The notes beneath the pieces are model-generated. The model was not told the DNA's origin and did no database searches. It saw only the letters and a program-made list of their open reading frames with translations. From RGIG8597 sp045133795 (GTDB lineage: Bacteria > Spirochaetota > GWE2-31-10), in assembly GCA_045133795.1 (NCBI GenBank), contig JBGUUT010000010.1, positions 1-46,894 on the forward strand: a DNA stretch of 46,894 nt, given 5' to 3'. How positions within the stretch are numbered: the first letter of the stretch is position 1; every line of letters begins with the position of its first letter. The position numbers and the translations under genes were made by a program. Below are positions 1 to 9,875 of this stretch, piece after piece.

Positions 1-913
1 ACGCGGTGTAGACTTTCAGGTACATCCGGGTGAGATTCTCGGAATTGTAGGCGAGTCCGGTTCCGGAAAAAGTGTAACAGCGACATCTATGATGGGATTG
101 TTGCCGAAGCAAGTCATAAAAAGCGGTGAAATATTAATAGACGGAACTTCCGTTTTATCGTTATCACGTAATGAATTATCAAAATTGCGTGGGAATAAAA
201 TCAGTATGATTTTTCAAGAGCCCGGACGTTCTTTTGACCCGTTGTACAGTATCGGAAAAACTTTTTCGGAAACTCTTTTACGTGCAAACCCTTCACTTTC
301 TAAAGAAGATTGTAATAAACGAACCGTAGAATTATTAAAAGAAGTCGGAATCCCTAACCCGGAAGAACGACTGAATAATTTCCCTCATCAATTTTCCGGG
401 GGGCAATTGCAACGTGTCATGATTGCGTTAGCGGTTGCAGCGAAACCTTCGTATTTAATCGCCGATGAACCGACAACGGCACTTGATGTGACAATTCAAG
501 AACGAATTGTGCGATTGTTGAAGGACATGAAGGAAAAATATAATTTAGCCGTGATTTTTATAACTCATGATTTATCGCTTATTCAGAGTATTGCGGACAA
601 AATTTTGGTTATGTATTCCGGGCTGGTTTTGGAATACGGAAAGACGTCTGAAGTTTTATCGCAACCGCTTCATCCTTATACTAAAGGGCTTTTGGCGTCG
701 ATTCCGCGTCCCGGAGCAAATTATCGTACGGAAAAATTAGTTGCAATTCCGGGAAATATTCCAGACCCGGTAAATCCTCCGTCCGGTTGTCCGTTTGCAC
801 CGCGTTGTAAATTTGCCGAAAGTATTTGTACGCAAAACGTATCTCTTAAAACATTAGAAAACGGGCGACAATATCGTTGCATTCCGGAGGTAGCAGAAGA
901 TGTTAGAAATTAA
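1..913 (+). CDS. oppD: Oligopeptide ABC transporter ATPase, OppD/DppD type (5' end outside window)
   Basis: ATP-hydrolysing subunit of a peptide importer at the inner face of the cytoplasmic membrane. The reading frame is open from the first base of the window. Residues upstream of the first ATG at 89 include the Walker A motif GESGSGKS (about bases 50-73), so the true start lies outside. Further along are the Q-loop (IFQEPG), the signature FSGGQLQRV, Walker B LIADEP with TTALD, and the switch histidine in FITHDL. The C-terminal end has the peptide-transporter ATPase tail with the cysteine motif CPFAPRC. The stop overlaps the next ATPase gene by 14 bases, so the two are translationally linked. 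The permease and binding-protein genes are presumably upstream. The substrate (oligopeptide, dipeptide or nickel) cannot be fixed from the ATPase alone. Confidence 0.93.
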   Translation, partial: RGVDFQVHPGEILGIVGESGSGKSVTATSMMGLLPKQVIKSGEILIDGTSVLSLSRNELSKLRGNKISMIFQEPGRSFDPLYSIGKTFSETLLRANPSLSKEDCNKRTVELLKEVGIPNPEERLNNFPHQFSGGQLQRVMIALAVAAKPSYLIADEPTTALDVTIQERIVRLLKDMKEKYNLAVIFITHDLSLIQSIADKILVMYSGLVLEYGKTSEVLSQPLHPYTKGLLASIPRPGANYRTEKLVAIPGNIPDPVNPPSGCPFAPRCKFAESICTQNVSLKTLENGRQYRCIPEVAEDVRN

Positions 914-1865
914 CGGTTTATATAAAAAATTTAATCTGGAAGACGGGCTTTTTGCTAAGTACGGGCGTTTTGTTTATGCGGTAAACGGTGTTACGCTGAA
1001 AATTAAGGACGGAGAAACTTACGGACTTGTAGGAGAATCCGGTTGCGGGAAATCCACATTGTCGCGAATAATTGCAGGAATTTATCCTTATGATGACGGG
1101 GAAATAAAGTTTACATCAAAGTCCGGAGAAGTTTTTTTACCGGGAAAAGAAAAGAAAGCCGAACGAATAAAAAGTTTGCGTAAGGCAATTCGTTATATTT
1201 TTCAAGACCCGGCAAAATCCCTTAATCCACGTTTGCCTATTTCACAGATACTTACGGAAGGTGCAAGATGGATGGGGCTGTTTGATAAAAAAGAAGCTTT
1301 ACTTCAGGCTGAAAAAATACTTTCGGCTGTCGGTTTGAATGCTGAAGATTTGTCCCGTCGTCCCGGAGATTTTTCCGGCGGACAAAGGCAGCGAATTTCT
1401 ATTGCCAGAGCGTTGATTACAAAACCGGAAATTTTGCTTTGTGATGAAGTTGTTTCTGCTCTCGATGTTTCGGTACAAAGTCAAATTATTAATTTACTTT
1501 TGGAACTTAAAGAAAAATATAATATTACGGTTTTGTTTATTTCTCACGATTTATCTGTAGTTTCGTATATTTCGGACAGAGTCGGTGTAATGTACGGCGG
1601 AATGTTGATGGAAGAGCTTGCGGCAGATAAAATAATGACGGAACATTGTCATCCTTATACGAAATTACTTTATTCATCGGTTGTTAAAAGTTCTCCAAAG
1701 AATGAACTTGAGAGAACCGAAAGTGAAGTTGCAAATCTCGTTGTACCGATATCCGGTTGTCCTTTTGCCAATCGTTGTCCGATGGCGGATAATTATTGTC
1801 GAGAAAATATTCCGCAAATGAAAGAAAAATCTCCCGGCCACAGAGTTGCGTGTCATAAAGTTTAA
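900..1865 (+). CDS. oppF: Oligopeptide ABC transporter ATPase, OppF/DppF type
   Basis: Second ATPase of the same peptide importer, 321 residues, the usual family length. Walker A is GESGCGKST near residue 47, the Q-loop is IFQDPA, the signature is FSGGQRQRI, and the switch region is FISHDL. The C-terminal oligopeptide tail carries CPFANRC. The Walker B/D-loop reads LLCDEVVSALD where most OppF proteins have DEP(T/V)SALD: the catalytic glutamate is kept but the proline is replaced by valine. The start overlaps the upstream ATPase gene, and a GGAGG sequence lies before it inside that gene. It is the last gene of its operon; an intergenic gap of 116 bases follows. Confidence 0.93.
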   Translation: MLEINGLYKKFNLEDGLFAKYGRFVYAVNGVTLKIKDGETYGLVGESGCGKSTLSRIIAGIYPYDDGEIKFTSKSGEVFLPGKEKKAERIKSLRKAIRYIFQDPAKSLNPRLPISQILTEGARWMGLFDKKEALLQAEKILSAVGLNAEDLSRRPGDFSGGQRQRISIARALITKPEILLCDEVVSALDVSVQSQIINLLLELKEKYNITVLFISHDLSVVSYISDRVGVMYGGMLMEELAADKIMTEHCHPYTKLLYSSVVKSSPKNELERTESEVANLVVPISGCPFANRCPMADNYCRENIPQMKEKSPGHRVACHKV

Positions 1866-1981
1866 TAAATGACTGTAGAAAAATTAATAATAAAATCTTT
1901 TTGCTGTTGTTGTTTTTCTGAGTATTTTACAAGCGTGACGGTAATAATTTTTTTGAGATTTAATTTAAGTAAGGAAAATCC

Positions 1982-4777
1982 GTGAAAAAAGTACAGTTAT
2001 TGTTGTTGATTTTGTTTCTTTGTCCGGTTTTGAGTTGGAGTGTATTTGTTCCGTATCAGGGAAAAATGTATTCTTTGAAGTCTGAGCATTTTTATATAGT
2101 GTATCCTAAAAAATTTCAGGATAAAGCCGACACCGTTTCTGATTATGCAGAATCTATTTTTGAAAATTTGCAACCGTTAATGAAATGGAAACCGAAAAGA
2201 AGAATTACCGTAATATTGACTGACCATACGGATTTACCCAACGGCGTGGCGACGACGTTTCCGGAAAATACGATTTATCTTTATATGGCAGAGGCCGGAC
2301 TTTCGAAAGAATTGTCGGGAGCTTCTAATCCGTTATATACTTTGTTGCTTCACGAACTGACACATATTTTGCAACTCGATCAAATCAGTCAAGGTGCGTG
2401 GTTTTGGCGAATATTTTTCAGTCGTGCTTATTTTCCGCTCAACGGTGCATTTACTTGGTTTCATGAAGGAACTGCGGTTTATACCGAAAGTCGTTACGGT
2501 GCCGGCGGAAGATTGGATTCGATAAGACATAAAGCGATTATTGATAGTTTTGCTCGCAATCAAGCTTTGCCGGATTACGAACGAATCGTTTATCCGATTG
2601 TAGATTATCCTTACAATAATTTGGCGTATCATATCGGAGCTCGTTTTTTAGATTATTTGGCAAAAACTTACGGCGAAGAAAAACTTACAGCATTTCAAAA
2701 AGATTTCTCCAATGATTTTTGGCCGTTTATATATGAATTTGTTTTGAAGTTTAAAAAACATTACGGAAAATCATTAAAACAATTGTGGAATGATTGGCGT
2801 AATTGGGAATATTCAAACATTGCAAAAACTCAATGGCAAGATGAAAGCGGACTTGCACAATTATCGACAAACGGCAATTTAATTTCTATGGTTACGGTAG
2901 ACGGAAGTTTAATATTCAGCAGTAACAGTTTAAAAGACGGAAAGGGGATTTTTCGTTGGAATGGCGTAACAGGAAAAAAAGAAAAGCTTTCCGGGGATAC
3001 TGCCGGGAATATGTGTTTGTATAACGGCGATATTTTGTGTACCGGAAATAACGTAACGCCGGGCGGTTTTGACAGTGATGATATTTTTTTGTTTTCGCCT
3101 GAGAATAAAAAATGGAAGCGTTTAACTTACAATAAACGAATTACTAAAATGACGTACGATGAAAATGCGAATCTCGGAGTTTATTTTCACCACGGAGCAA
3201 CTTATTTATTTTCTATTGAGAAAGGAAAGATTTGTGAACGAGAAAAAATCGAAGCATTAGAAGATTTTGATTTCGTTAATGATTTTTATATTTCACCGAA
3301 TGCACAAAAGATACTTTTTTCCGGGATGAGTAATATTGTCGGTAATTATTTGGTTTGTTTGTATGATATTGAAAGCGGAACAATAGAAATTTTATCAGAA
3401 ATCAGAGGAATTCCGGCGGGCTGGTTGGATAATGAAAATTTTTATTTTGTCGGTATTACGCATGATAATTTTACGAGACTTTTTTCTTACCGACTTCTGA
3501 CGTCAGAAGTAAAACAACTTTTTCGCAGTAATGATTTTGTCGACATGGCAAGATATGCGGGAAATGAGAATTTTTATGTAACCGTTTATACTTCGCAAGG
3601 TACACAGATTCGTTTTACGCAAAAAATTACGGGCGAAAATGTTGCAGATTTGCAATGGCGAATTAATCCGAAAAAACCGCAAACTCAAACAGCGGCAGAG
3701 GTTAATAAAACATTTGCAAAATCAGGCTTGTACAATCCGGGGCGTTATTTAAATCCAAACTGGATGATTCTTCCGTATATGCTGGATTATTATTTTTCTT
3801 TGGGCGGTTTTAGTATTCCGTGTATAACCGGCGGAGTAAATTTTTATAAAACACTGCCGCTGGGGCGATTTGCTTATTCTTTGACGGTTATACTTGATTA
3901 CATTAACTGGTATCCGCAATCGTCTTTGTCTTTGACGTGGAAAGTGCCGTGTACTACTTTGGGGTATTCTTTTCAAACATTGCGAGATGGAAATATTTTT
4001 CAATTCATGAGCCAATATTCTGTTACGCCGTCATTTTCTTTTGATAATGAAAATACGTTTTCTTTTAATGTTAATGCTACTGCATTTGCATACGTTAATT
4101 CATTTAATTACGCTGTGTTATTTACGCAGCAATACGGCGGAGAGATTCAGTACAGTTATTTACGAAAACATCCCGGTGCGGCGACATGGAATTGCGGAAT
4201 GGTTGCAACATTGTCCGGCGTGACGGCATTTGCCGATAAGCATTTGGAATTTGCCGGAGTTTGTTTTAATGCGGAAACTCGAATCCCGTTGAAAAAACAC
4301 TACCTTTATATTGCGAATGTCGGCGGTTACAATTTACTTTCCGACAGTAATATTTTTGCAGTAGGGAAACAATACGTATCTTTTAATCAATCATCGCCTC
4401 TTGGTTATAAAAGCGGAAGTTTTTCTAAACCGATAGACATGAAATCATTTTCATTAAATCAAAATTACAAGGCAAATGCCTTTATAAAAGGTGAAGTCGG
4501 AGCTCTTGCGACTTTATATAGACGTTCTCATTATTGGAACTTTCTTACTGTCGGTTTTAATGCGATACATTTACGACCTTTTGCGGAATATGTGTTGTTG
4601 CGTAATGTTAAGGATGTCCAACATTTAGTAGGAACGGGATTGGAATTTATTGCAGATTTTTTTGTCGCATACGGAAATATTCCGTTGTCACTTGTTCAAG
4701 GAAATGCAATAGGTTATGAAGTCGGCAATCGATATCCGACTTATAACGGCTATGTTGCATTTAGTTTGTTGTTGTGA
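1982..4777 (+). CDS. Exported zinc metalloprotease with propeller-like middle and C-terminal barrel
   Basis: A 931-residue predicted surface protein. It starts with GTG after an AAGGA ribosome site and has a signal peptide (residues 1-20, leucine-rich core, ending LSWS). A gluzincin peptidase domain follows, with HELTH at 124-128 and FHEGTAVYTE at 160-169, where Glu162 would be the third zinc ligand. Residues about 280-560 look like repeated beta strands of a TolB/PD40-like propeller (for example ISPNAQKILFSG). From about 600 to the end, alternating aromatic strands suggest an outer-membrane beta-barrel ending YVAFSLLL. Such proteins may cleave or bind substrates at the cell surface. The protease call rests on the visible zinc motif; the barrel and propeller assignments are inference. 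It stands alone, convergent with the next gene. Confidence 0.75.
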   Translation: MKKVQLLLLILFLCPVLSWSVFVPYQGKMYSLKSEHFYIVYPKKFQDKADTVSDYAESIFENLQPLMKWKPKRRITVILTDHTDLPNGVATTFPENTIYLYMAEAGLSKELSGASNPLYTLLLHELTHILQLDQISQGAWFWRIFFSRAYFPLNGAFTWFHEGTAVYTESRYGAGGRLDSIRHKAIIDSFARNQALPDYERIVYPIVDYPYNNLAYHIGARFLDYLAKTYGEEKLTAFQKDFSNDFWPFIYEFVLKFKKHYGKSLKQLWNDWRNWEYSNIAKTQWQDESGLAQLSTNGNLISMVTVDGSLIFSSNSLKDGKGIFRWNGVTGKKEKLSGDTAGNMCLYNGDILCTGNNVTPGGFDSDDIFLFSPENKKWKRLTYNKRITKMTYDENANLGVYFHHGATYLFSIEKGKICEREKIEALEDFDFVNDFYISPNAQKILFSGMSNIVGNYLVCLYDIESGTIEILSEIRGIPAGWLDNENFYFVGITHDNFTRLFSYRLLTSEVKQLFRSNDFVDMARYAGNENFYVTVYTSQGTQIRFTQKITGENVADLQWRINPKKPQTQTAAEVNKTFAKSGLYNPGRYLNPNWMILPYMLDYYFSLGGFSIPCITGGVNFYKTLPLGRFAYSLTVILDYINWYPQSSLSLTWKVPCTTLGYSFQTLRDGNIFQFMSQYSVTPSFSFDNENTFSFNVNATAFAYVNSFNYAVLFTQQYGGEIQYSYLRKHPGAATWNCGMVATLSGVTAFADKHLEFAGVCFNAETRIPLKKHYLYIANVGGYNLLSDSNIFAVGKQYVSFNQSSPLGYKSGSFSKPIDMKSFSLNQNYKANAFIKGEVGALATLYRRSHYWNFLTVGFNAIHLRPFAEYVLLRNVKDVQHLVGTGLEFIADFFVAYGNIPLSLVQGNAIGYEVGNRYPTYNGYVAFSLLL

Positions 4778-4790
4778 TGAGAAACGAAAG

Positions 4791-5942
4791 TTACGGCAGA
4801 TTTTTACAAGGCGAAAATTTCGTAAATAAAACTCCGGCGGTTATTGCAGTAAGCGGAGCTACGGTTACAAGACCGAAAGAACCTATAATTGTATGTATGA
4901 TTTCTGCAGCAACATATTTATAGTTTAACATTAGTTGCACCGGTGTTCCCTGTGCCATAAAAACCATAAGAAGTGAAATAAAACTCCCGGAGTATGCCAA
5001 TAAAAGGGTTGTTGTTGTAGAACCGCACGCAGCAGTACCGACGGCAAAGCCGGATTTAATTGCTTCTTTTGTTGTTATTGACGGCTTCTTTTGTACAACT
5101 TCATAAACAGCGGAACAAATATCTACCGATAAATCCATTACGGCTCCGGAAGCACCGAGAAATATAGAAGCAACAAAAACTTTTGTCAGGTTTAAATGTT
5201 GATAGCCGGCGTATAAAAGGCTTTCGCTTGATTCCATTACGGCACCGTGAATCTGAAATAAATCGGTAAAGAAATATCCCAAAATTGCGGTAACGCAGAT
5301 ACTCAATATTGAACCTAAAGATGACGCCAGACAGCGTAAATCCAAACCGTAGATTAAGCTTAAAACAAGACAATTTAATAATAAAACTAAACCCATTGAT
5401 ATGAAAATAGGATTCCAACCTTTCAAAAGGCAAGGAATGAGAATTTTCCATATCAGTAAAATTGTATTAATAAAAGATAATATTGCACGCAGTCCGGTAC
5501 TTCCGGCAAATGATATTAACAATAATAAAAACATTCCGGCTAAGATAAGTTCTTTGTCTAAACGGTAGTGATCTATCATAAAAACAGAGGAGATTTTGTT
5601 GTCATTGTGACTGACAACGACGAAAGCTTTATCATTTACGGAGAAGATTTTGTCTTGTGCCAAAGAGCCGTTTAGGCGATTGACGGCTGTAGCTTCCCTG
5701 CCGGCAAATTTACCGCCTAAAATGCGGACTTTGCAACGCTGTTCGCCGCTGCGAATCAATCCGGTATCTATGACAGTACTTTCGTCTGTAGACAAAACGA
5801 CAGCTTTTACTCTGTCCGCATTTTGGAAAGATAATGCACCTTCAAAGCCGGTTGGAATTGACAAAAGCACAATCAAAAGAATTAAGGATAAAATTACCGG
5901 GATAAAAGTTTTTCCGGATATAATTTTTTTTAGATAAGTCAT
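4791..5942 (-). CDS. YibE/F-family membrane protein
   Basis: A 383-residue polytopic membrane protein. It has an N-terminal membrane segment (residues about 12-30), a soluble region of about 100 residues, then seven or eight hydrophobic segments. The motif GASGAVMDLSVDICSAVYEV is characteristic of the YibE/F family, whose biochemical role is not settled. I chose the ATG at 5942, which has GGGA about 7 bases upstream. The longer in-frame start at 5969 lies inside a 16-bp terminator hairpin and is unlikely. The gene follows the alkaline phosphatase gene on the same strand but the terminator separates them. No transport substrate can be read from the sequence. Confidence 0.85.
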   Translation of the reverse strand: MTYLKKIISGKTFIPVILSLILLIVLLSIPTGFEGALSFQNADRVKAVVLSTDESTVIDTGLIRSGEQRCKVRILGGKFAGREATAVNRLNGSLAQDKIFSVNDKAFVVVSHNDNKISSVFMIDHYRLDKELILAGMFLLLLISFAGSTGLRAILSFINTILLIWKILIPCLLKGWNPIFISMGLVLLLNCLVLSLIYGLDLRCLASSLGSILSICVTAILGYFFTDLFQIHGAVMESSESLLYAGYQHLNLTKVFVASIFLGASGAVMDLSVDICSAVYEVVQKKPSITTKEAIKSGFAVGTAACGSTTTTLLLAYSGSFISLLMVFMAQGTPVQLMLNYKYVAAEIIHTIIGSFGLVTVAPLTAITAGVLFTKFSPCKNLP

Positions 5943-5955
5943 AGTTTTTCCCAAA

Positions 5956-5997
5956 ATAAAAGGATACAAAGCGAAATGAAACTTTGTATCCTTTTAT
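5956..5997 (-). terminator. Strong hairpin terminator after the alkaline phosphatase gene
   Basis: A perfect 16-bp inverted repeat (5956-5971 with 5982-5997) has a 10-base loop. It sits directly after the phosphatase stop codon and before the YibE/F gene, so it should end phosphatase transcription on the minus strand. Confidence 0.85.
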
Positions 5998-6002
5998 TTG
6001 TT

Positions 6003-7499
6003 TTATTTTACGTTTAACAACGAAGCTAATTTATTGAAAATGTCGGTATTATCATAATATCCGACGAAGTTTTGAGCTCCCGGACCGCTAGCAAAAACAG
6101 CTACAGGTAAACCGGTATGTGAATAACTTCCGAAATTCAGTCCGGATTTATTATTTAAAATATGAGTAATCGTTACTGAAAAAGGATTATACACCCCATA
6201 AAGAACAGATTGTTCTTGAGTATATTTGCTGATATTGTAATTTGAAATTGCCAGTTCGTAAGCTGTACGAAGTCGGTTAATTTCATACTCGGTCAAAGTC
6301 AGACGCTCATTTTTTTCACCGTTGATTTTTAAACCGAACAGTTTTTCTACGTCTGCCATTGCATTTTCAAAAGGCGTTTTGTTTTTTTTGTAATTTTTAA
6401 CGTAGTCATTGTCAAATTTGGCGAAAGAAATCTTTTGGTTTGTCAGATTGTCAAGGTAAGTATCGTAATTAGTTCCGGCAAAACCGATACTTAAACCGCC
6501 GGTTTCATGGTCGCCGGTGACGATAATCAATGTTTCGTCCGAATGTTTTTTTGCAAAATCAATCGCAACTTGTACGGCATCAGCCAAAGCCAAAACATCA
6601 TTAACAATAGTTCCGGCGTCGTTTGCGTGACAAGCCCAGTCTATTTTACCGCCTTCACACATCATGAAAAAACCGTCTTTATTGTTGATAACTTCGATTC
6701 CTTTTTTAACAAAGTCGGCTAAAGCCCAGTCGCCTTTTTTTCTGTCAATGTTGTAATTCATTGAATTGCCGTCAGCCAAATGTTCATCAATCAAAATTAC
6801 TTTATTGTCATTTGCTGTTATTTTTTTAGCTTCAGCTTGTTTTCTTACGATTTTGTAACCGGCTTTTTCTGCTAATTGATAAAGGTTTTCGCTGTTTTTT
6901 CCGAAACCTTCCGGCTTTATAAAAGCACCGCCGGCGAAGAATTCAAAATTAGATTCGATTAATTCTACTCCGATTTTATAATAGTTATTGCGACTTGTTT
7001 GATGTGCGTAAAATGCCGCCGGAGTTGCGTGATTTATATTTACTGAGGAGACAATTCCGATTTTATAACCTTTTTGTTTGTGCAATTTTTCTGCGATAGT
7101 TTCGTAAGCAATTTTTCCGGTTTCATCCAGATTAAGCATTCCGGAATAAGTTTTTTTACCGGAGGCAATGGAGGTTGCCGTAGAAGCTGAGTCCGGAGCG
7201 AAACTGCATGAATCATAATTGACGGCAGAACCGATAGCTTCAAAATTCATAAAGTTCAGTTTTTTCGGACCGTCCAAAACAGCACCTTTGCGTTCATATA
7301 AAGTTTTGCTGGGTAGAGCTTGTTCGTCATCTTTATCGGCAATAGCTCCCAAATAATCGGCGGTAGTCTGAAATTGAGGAAAACTCATGCCGTCACCGAT
7401 AAACAGAAAAATATATTTAGGTGTTTTTGCTGTAAGCGGTAATATCATTAACAAACAAATTAAGTAACAGAATATCTTTTTGCGGTTAATAATTTTCAT
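6003..7499 (-). CDS. phoA: Secreted alkaline phosphatase
   Basis: A phosphate monoesterase of the alkaline phosphatase superfamily, 498 residues. It would act in the periplasm to release phosphate from organic phosphates. It has a signal peptide (residues 1-24, LICLLMILPLTA), the metal-site motif FLFIGDGMS, the nucleophile region DSASTATSIASGKK with the catalytic serine, INHATPAAFYAH, and the late metal-binding motif GDHETGG. The ATG at 7499 has GGAGA about 10 bases upstream. A longer frame reaching 7646 would place unrelated hydrophobic sequence before the signal peptide and is rejected. Terminators on both sides suggest a single-gene transcript. No Pho box was recognised. Confidence 0.93.
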   Translation of the reverse strand: MKIINRKKIFCYLICLLMILPLTAKTPKYIFLFIGDGMSFPQFQTTADYLGAIADKDDEQALPSKTLYERKGAVLDGPKKLNFMNFEAIGSAVNYDSCSFAPDSASTATSIASGKKTYSGMLNLDETGKIAYETIAEKLHKQKGYKIGIVSSVNINHATPAAFYAHQTSRNNYYKIGVELIESNFEFFAGGAFIKPEGFGKNSENLYQLAEKAGYKIVRKQAEAKKITANDNKVILIDEHLADGNSMNYNIDRKKGDWALADFVKKGIEVINNKDGFFMMCEGGKIDWACHANDAGTIVNDVLALADAVQVAIDFAKKHSDETLIIVTGDHETGGLSIGFAGTNYDTYLDNLTNQKISFAKFDNDYVKNYKKNKTPFENAMADVEKLFGLKINGEKNERLTLTEYEINRLRTAYELAISNYNISKYTQEQSVLYGVYNPFSVTITHILNNKSGLNFGSYSHTGLPVAVFASGPGAQNFVGYYDNTDIFNKLASLLNVK

Positions 7500-7607
7500 A
7501 CTGTGATTGTCTCCGTTTTTTAATCTAATTTTGCAGATGAATATAAAATTTAAATGTAAGATTAACAATACGGAAAAATAATGGAAAGCGAAAAAAGTGA
7601 CGGCTGT

Positions 7608-7642
7608 AAATAAAACAAGAAGGGCATTTTTCGCCCTTCTTG
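7608..7642 (-). terminator. Terminator after the alpha-glucosidase gene
   Basis: A 10-bp stem (7616-7625 with 7633-7642) with a 7-base loop. On the minus strand it is followed by a T-rich stretch. It lies 11 bases after the glucosidase stop. Confidence 0.85.
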
Positions 7643-7653
7643 CCATGTTTTTA

Positions 7654-9840
7654 TTACAAACTGAATGTTTGTCTTGTTACTTTTGCGTTTTCATCAACAA
7701 TTACAAAGTTAAAGTTTTTTATTTCAGCAGTTCTGTTACCTTGTTTATTTGCTTGAATATTGAATGTTCCGTTGCTTTCTTTTTTGATTGTAAAATCAAT
7801 TTGGAAGAAGTCATCAGACAAGTAATTATTTGTTTCTCCGTCGTCTTCATAATAACTTGCCGTTGCCACACCGGAAACAAATGCAATTATTTCTACACTG
7901 TTAAAAGTTTTTCCGTCATCTTCAAGAACTCCGGCAACGATACCGCAATTTTCTTTTATAAAGAATGCGACTTCATCCGTAGAATATTCGGCATAGAAGT
8001 TACCGGCTTGTACAACGTTGAAGTTTTCAAGACCGTTGTTGCAAAATTTTACATATAAATAAGGACGATTACCGGCAAGGAAAACGTTACGTCCTTGTGC
8101 GTTAGGTTGATAAACCGGAGCGACAAGAACACTTCGACCTAAATAGAATTCATCCTGGCATTCAAGTGATTGGCAAGATTTGTCATAAAAAGCTGTCGGC
8201 GTACAAAGCGGAGTTAATGTTTTTATTGCGTGGACAAATTCTGTATACATATACGGAAGTAGTCTGTAACGCATTCTGATAAAATGACGTATTCGAGCGG
8301 TTGTTTTGTCGTCAAAATTATAAGGTTCTTGGTTACGAGTTCCTAACGCAGCGTGATTTCTGAATAACGGACTGAATATTGCAAATTGCATCCAACGTGT
8401 TGCAAGTTCGTTAGAAACATTTCCGGAGAATCCGCACACATCGGCTCCGGTGTAGAAAAAACCGCAGGTATTTAAACTTACGAGCATTTGAATGTGAAGC
8501 AAAAGATGATTCCACCAGCTTTGATTGTCGCCCATCCAGATTGCTGCCATTCTGTGGGCTCCGGCGGCACTGCTTCGTGTCAAAAGAAAAATTCTTTTTC
8601 CCGGAAAGTCTTTGTTAAATTCATCAACCGTTGCACGTGTCATGTTGAAACCGTAAAGATTATGAAGCTTTTCGTGGCTTATAACATTGTTTTCTTCGAA
8701 TACCGGTTTGTGGTACATTTCGGCATAATCATCACGACGATTTGCAAGTGAACCTAAACTGTCACGAACTTCAAAAAAATCCCAGCTGTTATTTATTACT
8801 CTTTCTGCGATTTTCTTTTTTGCCGCTTCAAGTTTTCTCGGCGTATAGAATATTGCCGGTTCATTCATATCATTCCAAATCCCGTCGATTCCGGCATCCC
8901 ACAAAAAGTGGTAGAGCTGTCCCCACCAAGTTCGAACTTTATCGTTGAGAAAATCGGGAAAATGAACAAGCCCCGGCCAAACCGCTGCGGTAAAATCAGT
9001 TTTCCCGTCGGCTTCTTTACAGAAGTAGTTGTTTTTTACGCCGTCTTCGTAAACAGAATAATTTTTTTCGATACGAACGCCCGGGTCGATAATCGGAATC
9101 AATCTGATACCGCGTTTTTTCATTGAGTCAGCGAATTCTTTGAAGTCTGAGAATTTCTTTTCATCTACGGTAAAAACTTTGTAGTTGTCCATGTAGTCGA
9201 TGTCGATATAAATCGCATCACAAGGAATTCCGGAGGCTGCCATTTTATCGGCAACGTCGGTAACACATTCTTCGTTAGGGTAACTCCAGCGACTTTGTTG
9301 AAATCCGAAAGCCCATTTAGGCGGTAAATAAGGAGTGCCCGTTAATTTTAAATATTCACGAATAATCTGCAATTCATTTTCGCCGGTAAAAATGTATAAA
9401 TCAAAATCTTCTGACGGAATGTTTATTGATAAAATATCGTATTGAGTAAATCCGGCATCAATATGAAACTCAGTCGGGAAGTCGATAAAAACTCCAACTT
9501 TCTCTTTTTCGTCACTGATAATGAAAAAAGGATGTGAACCGTAGAGAGCTTCTTTTTCTTCGGTATGAAACGGGTCGTCGGAATTCCACATTCTGTAATT
9601 ATGGCTGCGTTTATTTATTCCGCCCAAAGACTGACCGAGTCCGAAAATACATTGCTTTTTATTCATTGTATATGTCAGACGGTAAGAATTTGCTTCTTTT
9701 TCATATTTAAACAGCGGCAGTTTTTCAATTTCGGTAAATAAAGATTCGTCGGTATTAAGAATTACGGCTTCGGTTTTGAAAGGATTTCCGAACCGAAATA
9801 ATTTTGTTGATGATGAAATGGTATTCATCTTAATTTTCAT
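7654..9840 (-). CDS. GH31 alpha-glucosidase
   Basis: A cytoplasmic glycoside hydrolase of family 31, 728 residues with no signal peptide. It should remove alpha-linked glucose or related sugars from short oligosaccharides. The N-terminal beta-sandwich (residues 1-165) leads into the catalytic barrel. The barrel has YIDIDYMDNY near 211-220, the nucleophile motif WNDMNEP with Asp324, and GDNQSWW in the acid/base region. The C-terminal sandwich domains start near 590. AGGAGA lies 7 bases before the ATG at 9840, which supports that start. No sugar transporter or regulator gene is adjacent, so the natural substrate is unknown. An inverted repeat at 9876-9900 lies upstream and may be regulatory. 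Confidence 0.92.
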   Translation of the reverse strand: MKIKMNTISSSTKLFRFGNPFKTEAVILNTDESLFTEIEKLPLFKYEKEANSYRLTYTMNKKQCIFGLGQSLGGINKRSHNYRMWNSDDPFHTEEKEALYGSHPFFIISDEKEKVGVFIDFPTEFHIDAGFTQYDILSINIPSEDFDLYIFTGENELQIIREYLKLTGTPYLPPKWAFGFQQSRWSYPNEECVTDVADKMAASGIPCDAIYIDIDYMDNYKVFTVDEKKFSDFKEFADSMKKRGIRLIPIIDPGVRIEKNYSVYEDGVKNNYFCKEADGKTDFTAAVWPGLVHFPDFLNDKVRTWWGQLYHFLWDAGIDGIWNDMNEPAIFYTPRKLEAAKKKIAERVINNSWDFFEVRDSLGSLANRRDDYAEMYHKPVFEENNVISHEKLHNLYGFNMTRATVDEFNKDFPGKRIFLLTRSSAAGAHRMAAIWMGDNQSWWNHLLLHIQMLVSLNTCGFFYTGADVCGFSGNVSNELATRWMQFAIFSPLFRNHAALGTRNQEPYNFDDKTTARIRHFIRMRYRLLPYMYTEFVHAIKTLTPLCTPTAFYDKSCQSLECQDEFYLGRSVLVAPVYQPNAQGRNVFLAGNRPYLYVKFCNNGLENFNVVQAGNFYAEYSTDEVAFFIKENCGIVAGVLEDDGKTFNSVEIIAFVSGVATASYYEDDGETNNYLSDDFFQIDFTIKKESNGTFNIQANKQGNRTAEIKNFNFVIVDENAKVTRQTFSL

Positions 9841-9875
9841 AGAGTCTCCTTTGAGTAATTAAGAAAGTCTAAAAA

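Noticed and set aside
5943..5969. Upstream ATG for the YibE/F protein
   Set aside because: It lies inside the perfect 16-bp terminator hairpin. The ATG at 5942 has a GGGA site at good spacing.
7500..7646. 49-residue N-terminal extension of the alkaline phosphatase
   Set aside because: A GGAGA site and a good signal peptide start at 7499; the extension runs into the neighbouring terminator.
7597..8058. 153-residue plus-strand frame opposite the alpha-glucosidase gene
   Set aside because: It starts across a terminator and is antisense to strongly supported GH31 sequence.
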